From NCBI RefSeq assembly GCF_000212375.1, contig NC_015501.1:1054001-1118000 (forward strand): 64,000 nt of DNA, written 5' to 3'. Below the pieces are notes generated by a model. It was not told the origin of the DNA. It ran no database searches and worked only from the letters and a program-made list of their open reading frames with translations. Position numbers and translations under genes: made by a program. This document shows positions 16,950-22,620 of the stretch, piece after piece. The number at the start of each line of letters is the position of its first letter. Position 1 is the stretch's first letter. Source of the DNA: Porphyromonas asaccharolytica DSM 20707 (lineage in GTDB: Bacteria > Bacteroidota > Bacteroidia > Bacteroidales > Porphyromonadaceae).

Positions 16950-18761
16950 ATGAATAAGATATATCGCATAGCGAGTGCCACCCTTGCGATGGTACTCCTA
17001 CTACTCACCATGGGGAGCTGCTCTAAGGAGAACCATCTAGCCCCAGATGCTCAGCAACAAGCTGGTGCAGGTCAGCTCACCTTCAAGCTCGACAACGATG
17101 CGCTACGTAGCGTTCCTGCCGAGGAGTTTGAGAAGGCGGTCGACCCCGCAACCGTTTGGTGCGTCTTCGTCACCCCGACAGGATCAAGCGCACAGACTGT
17201 CAAAGATGCTAAGCCAGCCACTAAGGCTTCCTCGGGAGAGTATATGATTAAGGCAGACTTTGAGGGCGCAGCACAGATGTTTGTCATCGCTAACGTGCAG
17301 GATGCTCTCAAGACAAAGCTCGAGGGACTCACCACAGCAAGCACGCTAGACGAAGTGCAGAAGCTTGTTGTCGAGAACGCTCTTGGGGACAACACTACGG
17401 CTCCCGACAAGTTCATCATGACCTCAGAGCTTATGAACGTGATGCTACCCGCTGTGGGTGGAACACCTTATAAGGTCGCAGATGCTATCAAGCTGAAGCG
17501 TCTAGCTGCACGCTTTGACGTGATCAGCGAGGTGCCAGGGCTCCAACTCACGACTATCTCTGTTGCTAAGCGTGTCACCACCTCTACGCTACTCAATGTA
17601 AATGAGACCGGCACGCTAGCCACAACGGCTACCGACTATGCTGTGGCAGGTGGCAAGCAGCTACTTCATAAGATCTACAGCTACCAGAACACCAACAAGG
17701 GTGGTACGGCAAACGCAACCTCCTTCACGCTCAAAGGTAACTACGGTGGTAAGGCAATCAAAGACATCAAGGTAGATCTCAAGGATGCCACAAACGGAGA
17801 GACTATCGCTGTCCAGCGCAACTACTGCTACCGCATCATCATCAAGCCCGCAGGAGACGATGGTAAGCCAATCAATCCAGATGATCCTACTTCCGCATGG
17901 AAGGTAACCGTCAAGGTGATCGACTGGAACGAAGCCGCTGCCGACCTCGCCAACTACAGCGATGAGGATCTAGCAAATCAAGGTAGTTTAGATTTAAGCA
18001 ATACGGTCAATCCTACAGGGCCGAACCTCCTCAATGCTGTCGCTGAGTACAACATTGACATCACAGGGACGAAGTTTACCACGAGCCAGACCAACGAAGC
18101 TGGTAACACCGGTTACTTCACTTGGACAGAGGCTAAGGCACTCACGATGCCTTCTGGCTATCACCTACCTACTCGCTACGAGTGGACAGCTATCCTAGGT
18201 TCTGACTACTATGCTTCAAATAGCAGCTCAACTGTCTATGTCGACTTCTCCCGAAACGAATCTGAGAAGGATGTCTCTCTAACGGTTCAGATCCCCGTAA
18301 AGCCAAGTTCTACGGTTACGACGATGGCTTGCCTGCAGGATGTCAAGCAAGTTAGTACCGAGTCTGCTACCTATATGATTCGCTATAAGAACAACGATAC
18401 CTATCGCTCCGCTTGGCGCTACTCCTATGTAGATGGTCCTATCGCTGGTCAGAAGGTGCTCAAGATCGAGTCTGTACCTGTCAAGGCGGGTCTAACGATA
18501 GAGCAGCTCAATAAGGATTACTTTGCTAATCCTAAGGTAAGCAAGTATGTCAAGACGATCTACCTGCCTACAACTGGCTACAACTACAACCGGGATGGTT
18601 CGGGCTCTGGCGACTATCGTGGTTCCCACGGGGGCTACTGGTCTGCCACGGAGGGCAGCAGTAGCAAAGCCAGCCTCGTGGCCTTCTACAGCTTGTACGC
18701 GAGCGTCAGCTACAACAGTCAGACGCTTCGCTTCGTGCTGCGCCCCTTCCGAGGAATATAA
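16950..18761 (+). CDS. Fimbrillin-like adhesin A with variable C-terminal (lectin-like) domain
   Basis: I chose the ATG at 16950 because it gives a lipoprotein signal (MNKIYRIASATLAMVLLLLT, then MGSC) identical in layout to the next gene; the frame is open further upstream into the repeat. The 603-residue protein has an N-terminal fimbrillin-like beta region (about 30-330). The C-terminal domain has the signature of a FISUMP/C-type-lectin fold: LPTRYEWTAILG, YLPTTGY, GGYWSATEG and VLRPFRGI at the end. The last ~57 codons (18582-18752) differ from gene B only at first and second codon positions, as in DGR targets. It would sit at or near the tip of the fimbria. Everything before about residue 415 is almost identical to gene B. 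Confidence 0.85.
   Translation: MNKIYRIASATLAMVLLLLTMGSCSKENHLAPDAQQQAGAGQLTFKLDNDALRSVPAEEFEKAVDPATVWCVFVTPTGSSAQTVKDAKPATKASSGEYMIKADFEGAAQMFVIANVQDALKTKLEGLTTASTLDEVQKLVVENALGDNTTAPDKFIMTSELMNVMLPAVGGTPYKVADAIKLKRLAARFDVISEVPGLQLTTISVAKRVTTSTLLNVNETGTLATTATDYAVAGGKQLLHKIYSYQNTNKGGTANATSFTLKGNYGGKAIKDIKVDLKDATNGETIAVQRNYCYRIIIKPAGDDGKPINPDDPTSAWKVTVKVIDWNEAAADLANYSDEDLANQGSLDLSNTVNPTGPNLLNAVAEYNIDITGTKFTTSQTNEAGNTGYFTWTEAKALTMPSGYHLPTRYEWTAILGSDYYASNSSSTVYVDFSRNESEKDVSLTVQIPVKPSSTVTTMACLQDVKQVSTESATYMIRYKNNDTYRSAWRYSYVDGPIAGQKVLKIESVPVKAGLTIEQLNKDYFANPKVSKYVKTIYLPTTGYNYNRDGSGSGDYRGSHGGYWSATEGSSSKASLVAFYSLYASVSYNSQTLRFVLRPFRGI
18582..18752 (+). other. Candidate DGR variable region of adhesin A
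   Basis: Aligned without gaps to 20556-20726, 23 codons differ (about 36 bases). All but one difference is at codon position 1 or 2, and most pairs are NNC/NNC (such as GGC/TAC, AGC/TAC, CTC/GGC). About 22 of the 36 positions have an A in one copy. This is what random replacement of template adenines in AAC-rich codons gives. Bases between the variable codons are identical (for example TACTGGTCTGCCACGGAG). Confidence 0.8.
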
Positions 18762-18775
18762 TACCCTCAACCGTA

Positions 18776-18810
18776 GGCGGAGCGCTAGACGATAAGCGTT
18801 GCGCTCCGCC
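18776..18810. other. GC hairpin just after adhesin A, DGR target-type
   Basis: GGCGGAGCGC (18776-18785) and GCGCTCCGCC (18801-18810) pair perfectly around a 15-base loop, 24 bases after the last variable codon. The same arms follow adhesin B. In known DGRs, a hairpin or cruciform beyond the variable region helps target recognition. No T-run follows, which speaks against a plain terminator. Confidence 0.75.
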
Positions 18811-18929
18811 CGCCATGCGGTCTCTCTCTGTTAGCTGTCTCTTGCTCTGATGAGACGTTTCACCATTAGATCAAAGTGCGAAGTAACAGAGGCGAGATAA
18901 GTTATACTACAATATTACAGAACAATGAT

Positions 18930-20735
18930 ATGAACAAAATATATCGCATAGCGAGTGCCACCGTAGCGATGGTACTCCTACTACTAACCATAGGGAGCTG
19001 CTCTAAGGAGAGCCAGCTAGCCCCAGAGGATCAGCAACAAGCTGGTGCAGGTCAGCTCACCTTCAAGCTCGACAACGATGCGCTACGTAGCGTTCCTGCC
19101 GAGGCATTTGAGAAGGAGGTCAACCCGGCAAGCGTTTGGTGCGTCTTCGTCACCCCGACAGGATCAAGCGCACAGACTGTCAAAGAGGCTAAGCCAGCCA
19201 CTAAGGCTTCCTCGGGAGAGTATATGATTAAGGCAGACTTTGAGGGCGCAGCACAGATGTTTGTCATCGCTAACGTGCAGGATGCTCTCAAGACAAAGCT
19301 CGAGGGACTCACCACAGCAAGCACGCTAGACGAAGTGCAGAAGCTTGTTGTCGAGAACGCTTTAGGGAACAATACTACGGCTCCCGACAAGTTCATTATG
19401 ACCTCAGAGCTTATGAACGTGATGCTACCCGCTGTGGGTGGAACACCTTATAAGGTCGCAGATGCTATCAAGTTAAAGCGTCTAGCAGCACGCTTTGACG
19501 TGATCAGCGAGGTGCCAGGGCTCCAACTCACGACTATCTCTGTTGCTAAGCGTGTCACCACCTCTACGCTACTCAATGTAAATGAGACCGGCACGCTAGC
19601 CACAACGGCTACCGACTATGCTGTGGCAGGTGGCAAGCAGCTACTTCATAAGATCTACAGCTACCAGAACACCAACAAGGGTGGTACGGCAAACGCAACC
19701 TCCTTCACGCTCAAAGGTAACTACGGTGGTAAGGCAATCAAAGACATCAAGGTAGATCTCAAGGATGCCACAAACGGAGAGACTATCGCTGTCCAGCGCA
19801 ACTACTGCTACCGCATCATCATCAAGCCCGCAGGAGACGATGGTAAGCCAATCAATCCAGATGATCCTACTTCCGCATGGAAGGTAACCGTCAAGGTGAT
19901 CGACTGGAACGAAGCCGCTGCCGACCTCGCCAACTACAGCGATGAGGATCTAGCAAATCAAGGTAGTTTAGATTTAAGCAATACGGTCAATCCTACAGGG
20001 CCGAACCTCCTCAATGCTGTCGCTGAGTACAACATTGACATCACAGGGACGAAGTTTACCACGAGCCAGACCAACGAAGCTGGTAACACCGGTTACTTCA
20101 CTTGGACAGAGGCTAAGGCACTCACGATGCCTTCTGGCTATCACCTACCTACTCGCTACGAGTGGACAGCTATCCTAGGTTCTGACAACTATGCTCCCAA
20201 TAATTTGATCGCTGTCTACTTCAACCAAAACGACGCTAAGAAGGATGTCTCTCTAACGGTTCAGATCCCCGTAGAGCCAAGTTCTACGGTTACAACGATG
20301 GCTTGCCTGCAGGATTACAAGCAGGTTAGCGCAGAGTCTGCTACCTATATGATCCGCTATAAGGACAACGATACCTATCGCTCAGCTTGGCGTTACTCTT
20401 GGGTAGATGGTCCTATCGCTGGTCAGAAGGCGCTAAAGATTGAGTCTGTGCCTGTCAAGGCGGGTCTAACGATAGAGCAGCTCAATAAGGATTGGTTTGC
20501 TAAGCCTAAGGTAAGCAAGTATGTCAAGACGATCTACCTGCCTACAACTGGCTACGGCTACAACCAGAATGGTTCGGGCTCTGGCCTCGGTCGTGGTTCC
20601 TACGGGTACTACTGGTCTGCCACGGAGTACAGCAGTAGCTATGCCTACGGCGTGGGCTTCAGCAGCACGTACGCGTACGTCTACAACTACAGTCAGACGT
20701 TTCGCGGCGCGGTGCGCCCCTTCCAAGGAATATAA
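18930..20735 (+). CDS. Fimbrillin-like adhesin B with variable C-terminal (lectin-like) domain
   Basis: The 601-residue tandem paralogue of adhesin A starts at the ATG at 18930 with the same lipoprotein signal (MNKIYRIASATVAMVLLLLT, then IGSC). The bodies are almost identical at DNA level (long blocks between 19400 and 20185 show no change), pointing to recent duplication or gene conversion. A patch near 20188-20250 differs from A by ordinary substitutions and a 3-base length change. The final domain ends YYWSATEY...AVRPFQGI, the lectin-like fold. The 3'-terminal 171 bases are diversified relative to A. It is followed by a tighter hairpin than A and by the MutS-like gene. Confidence 0.85.
   Translation: MNKIYRIASATVAMVLLLLTIGSCSKESQLAPEDQQQAGAGQLTFKLDNDALRSVPAEAFEKEVNPASVWCVFVTPTGSSAQTVKEAKPATKASSGEYMIKADFEGAAQMFVIANVQDALKTKLEGLTTASTLDEVQKLVVENALGNNTTAPDKFIMTSELMNVMLPAVGGTPYKVADAIKLKRLAARFDVISEVPGLQLTTISVAKRVTTSTLLNVNETGTLATTATDYAVAGGKQLLHKIYSYQNTNKGGTANATSFTLKGNYGGKAIKDIKVDLKDATNGETIAVQRNYCYRIIIKPAGDDGKPINPDDPTSAWKVTVKVIDWNEAAADLANYSDEDLANQGSLDLSNTVNPTGPNLLNAVAEYNIDITGTKFTTSQTNEAGNTGYFTWTEAKALTMPSGYHLPTRYEWTAILGSDNYAPNNLIAVYFNQNDAKKDVSLTVQIPVEPSSTVTTMACLQDYKQVSAESATYMIRYKDNDTYRSAWRYSWVDGPIAGQKALKIESVPVKAGLTIEQLNKDWFAKPKVSKYVKTIYLPTTGYGYNQNGSGSGLGRGSYGYYWSATEYSSSYAYGVGFSSTYAYVYNYSQTFRGAVRPFQGI
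20556..20726 (+). other. Candidate DGR variable region of adhesin B
   Basis: This is the counterpart of 18582-18752, with the same fixed framework and different residues at 23 codon sites. Tyr (TAC) is frequent here where A has Gly, Ser or Asn. Since many sites carry no A in either copy, both genes seem to have been rewritten independently from one shared template. Confidence 0.8.
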
Positions 20736-20749
20736 TACCCTCAACCGTA

Positions 20750-20773
20750 GGCGGAGCGCTACAGCGCTCCGCC
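20750..20773. other. Perfect GC hairpin after adhesin B, DGR target-type
   Basis: GGCGGAGCGC (20750-20759), loop TACA, GCGCTCCGCC (20764-20773). A 10-bp perfect stem with a 4-base loop matches the size of the hairpins described beyond DGR variable regions. It lies 23 bases after the last variable codon, the same spacing as in A. Confidence 0.8.
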
Positions 20774-20857
20774 CGCAACAACAGCGTCTCAGTTATGATT
20801 CTTTCGTCAATGGGTTTGGCTAGTGAGACGAAGTCTCTATGAGACGCTTCTAGTCGT

Positions 20858-20888
20858 ATTCGAGCGGCTGCCTCGCAGTCGCTCGAAT
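20858..20888. other. Long stem-loop upstream of the MutS-like gene
   Basis: ATTCGAGCGGCTGC and GCAGTCGCTCGAAT form a ~14-bp stem with a 3-base loop (one G-T pair). No T-run follows. It may shape the leader of the gene at 20984. Confidence 0.6.
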
Positions 20889-20983
20889 ATGCATATTCCC
20901 CCCTAGCGGGTGACACGCTGATCCGCAACCCACTGAGGAAACTTGAGCCTTTACTCGAAATGCCCCCTTCCTTCTTACCTGTT

Positions 20984-21670
20984 ATGTTAACCATTCGCGA
21001 TATACTACAGCAAGAGCAGACGAATAGAGCACACATCTATCTCTATCGTCGTGGCCTATTTTATCAAGCGTTTAACTACTCGGCTTATCTCCTCTACCAC
21101 TTGGTATACCCATTTGAGGTGACCTCTCTGCGTAATACGAGAATCAATAAGCGCTACTATATGGTGAGCTTCCCAGTGCAGTTGCTCTCGAGCTCCTCGG
21201 CGAAGGCAAAGTGCGATGCGCTAGCTGATAGTCAGGTGCTGCGCTACACCCCCTCAAGAAGTGCAAAAGCCACTCTCACCGAGTCGTATGATGAGTGGTG
21301 TCTTCGCTATACTCCTGTGCGTGGTAAGGGCGCCGCCACGACTCCGCCTACGTCGCCTACGTCTCCTACATCTCCTACACAAGGCGAGGGAGACGCTCCT
21401 AAAGCCTCCACGGTTAATTCGTCTCAAGAGCTGGGTGTGTGCAGTAACCTATCGGAGTTGCTACAAGATCTAGAGCAGGAGTCGGAGCAAGAGTTTCTAT
21501 CCATGATCGCAAAGAGTGTCTCTTACGAATTGACGCTAGACGACAAAGCGAGTCTCTGTGACTGGCTGGTGTACTGTATCTTGAAGCTCCCCATGCAGCG
21601 TCTCTGCCCGATAGCGGCTCTGGACCAGCTCGACAAACTTCAACAAGAGCTTCGTCAGAAGCTCTCCTAG
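20984..21670 (+). CDS. Small protein with MutS domain-I-like N-terminus, possible DGR accessory (MSL-type)
   Basis: I chose the ATG at 20984 (MLTIRDILQQEQTNRAHIYL); an in-frame ATG at 20960 adds 8 residues. The 228-residue protein has an N-terminal stretch, IYLYRRGLFYQAFNYSAYLL, that resembles the LFYRxGDFYExFxxDA motif of MutS mismatch-binding domain I, followed by RYYMVSFPVQLL. A linker of four PTSPTSPT-like units (near residue 120) leads to a helical C-terminal half (LDDKASLCDWLVYCILKLPM). No ATPase, clamp or other MutS domain is present. To my knowledge, MutS-like small proteins have been reported as accessory genes of some DGRs. Its place right behind two diversified adhesins supports that role, which I infer. 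Confidence 0.6.
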   Translation: MLTIRDILQQEQTNRAHIYLYRRGLFYQAFNYSAYLLYHLVYPFEVTSLRNTRINKRYYMVSFPVQLLSSSSAKAKCDALADSQVLRYTPSRSAKATLTESYDEWCLRYTPVRGKGAATTPPTSPTSPTSPTQGEGDAPKASTVNSSQELGVCSNLSELLQDLEQESEQEFLSMIAKSVSYELTLDDKASLCDWLVYCILKLPMQRLCPIAALDQLDKLQQELRQKLS

Positions 21671-21764
21671 GGAGGCTGTGACGTCCAAGCCAATACATCG
21701 TCCTATCAAGCCGGACGGTCGATACGAGTACTCTTTTGTAGTACAGCGATACGAGTAATCCGCT

Positions 21765-21869
21765 GTAGGGGCGGATCTAAGTGTCCGCCCGTCCGCATTG
21801 GAGCGCTGTCCGCCCGTCCGCATTAGAGCGCTGTATGCCCTGAGGGCGGACACGCAGGTCCGCCCCTAC
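21765..21869. repeat. GC-rich dispersed repeat, copy downstream of the MutS-like gene
   Basis: Begins GTAGGGGCGGATCTAAGTGT and ends with the near-reverse complement. Between the arms is a tandem pair GTCCGCATTnGAGCGCTGT. It is a longer, divergent member of the family at 16681, 35908 and 59512. No coding capacity. Confidence 0.8.
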
Positions 21870-21898
21870 ACGAATCACACCAACACGACGAATCATAG

Positions 21899-21936
21899 CC
21901 GTGGGTCGGAGGGGCAAAGCTCCGAACGACCCACGG
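21899..21936. other. GC-rich hairpin in the gap before tRNA-Val
   Basis: CCGTGGGTCG (21899-21908) pairs with CGACCCACGG (21927-21936), and the loop has a second GGAG/CTCC pair. No T-run, so a terminator is unlikely. The gap 21671-22313 otherwise holds only repeats; I searched it for a reverse transcriptase or a template copy of the adhesin ends and saw neither. Confidence 0.6.
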
Positions 21937-22015
21937 ATGCTGGACAGCGCCAGGTCTATCGACCCCTTGAGGGTCGGACTAAACGAATCTACAGCTCTAT
22001 CTAATCACTAATCCG

Positions 22016-22183
22016 ATAGCCACGTGGAAAATCTAAAATCTCCACGTGGCTATTTTTTATTCTCCACGTAGGGAAGAAACGATTCCTCCGAAGTTTCATT
22101 TGATTCCTCCGAAGTTTCATTTCATCTCCACGTGGAGAATTTTTATTTCCTCCCTAGGAATTTGAAAATATCCACGTGGAGAT
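22016..22183. repeat. Three-hairpin CCACGTGG element, copy 1
   Basis: Three palindrome pairs built on CCACGTGG. The first (AGCCACGTGGAAAAT ... TCCACGTGGCT) is followed by a T-rich run, as in a terminator. A larger pair encloses two direct copies of GATTCCTCCGAAGTTTCATTT, and a third small pair closes the unit. The layout is the same as at 45649 and 62149 with scattered, mostly compensated changes, so structure seems to be kept. Confidence 0.85.
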
Positions 22184-22227
22184 GGCGCTTCCATGGTCGA
22201 AATGGTCGAAATGGCACCGGCGGAGAG

Positions 22228-22258
22228 TTGGTGGGGTCGAAATTTTGTTGTAACTTTG
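22228..22258 (+). promoter_or_regulatory. Promoter of tRNA-Val
   Basis: TTGG at 22228-22231 (-33-like) and TAACTTTG at 22251-22258 (-7), 19 bases apart. Transcription would start near 22265, some 50 bases before the tRNA. Confidence 0.7.
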
Positions 22259-22313
22259 CGGTACCAAGTAAAAACGGGTCCCGAACGTGGGGCCTTCTTG
22301 TTGGGTAATTATC

Positions 22314-22388
22314 GAGTCTTTAGCTCAGCTGGTTTAGAGCATCACCTTGACAGGGTGGGGGTCGGCGGTTCGAATCCGCCAAGACTCA
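22314..22388 (+). tRNA. tRNA-Val (anticodon GAC)
   Basis: The acceptor arms GAGTCTT (22314-22320) and AAGACTC (22381-22387) pair fully, and the discriminator base is A. The D-arm is GCTCAGCTGGTTTAGAGC. The anticodon loop TTGACAG gives anticodon GAC, reading GUC and GUU (Val). The T-arm GGCGGTTCGAATCCGCC is perfect. CCA is not encoded. Confidence 0.92.
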
Positions 22389-22423
22389 CAGAACTAAGTT
22401 TGTTGTTTTAGTTTTACGAATGA

Positions 22424-22466
22424 ACGGAGACTATCGCTGTGTTGCGGTAGTCTCCGTTTTTTTTTG
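22424..22466 (+). terminator. Intrinsic terminator after tRNA-Val
   Basis: ACGGAGACTATCGC and GCGGTAGTCTCCGT form a 14-bp stem (one mismatch-type pair) around TGTGTT, followed by nine or more T. Confidence 0.9.
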
Positions 22467-22525
22467 ATTGTTTAGAGGAGGTCTCGTTAGTGTGAACTAA
22501 CAGATAATATGTCGTTGACAGGCTG

Positions 22526-22553
22526 TTTGGTCGGAAGAATATCTCTATCTTTG
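22526..22553 (+). promoter_or_regulatory. Promoter of the TonB receptor operon
   Basis: TTTG at 22526-22529 and TATCTTTG at 22546-22553, 16 bases apart (slightly short). Transcription would start near 22560, about 60 bases before the ATG at 22621. Confidence 0.6.
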
Positions 22554-22620
22554 CATTGCGGGGGTTGGGTACGAGTTATCCGCCTAGCATAGAAAATGTC
22601 GAATACAATAGAGATAGCAA

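Noticed and set aside
18776-18810. The GC hairpins after the adhesins as simple intrinsic terminators
   Set aside because: No T-run follows either one; spacing to the variable region and the identical arms fit a DGR element better, though partial termination cannot be excluded.
22016-22183. A CRISPR array in the regularly spaced CCACGTGG sequences
   Set aside because: Repeats are palindrome halves of unequal spacing with no unique spacers and no cas genes; the same layout recurs elsewhere.
21671-22313. A template repeat or reverse transcriptase remnant after the MutS-like gene
   Set aside because: The gap contains only the GC-rich repeat, a hairpin, the CCACGTGG element and the tRNA promoter. 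None of the fixed framework words of the adhesin ends, such as TACTGGTCTGCC, occurs there, and no long frame exists.
22193-22411. A 72-codon frame over the tRNA
   Set aside because: It covers the tRNA gene and its promoter.
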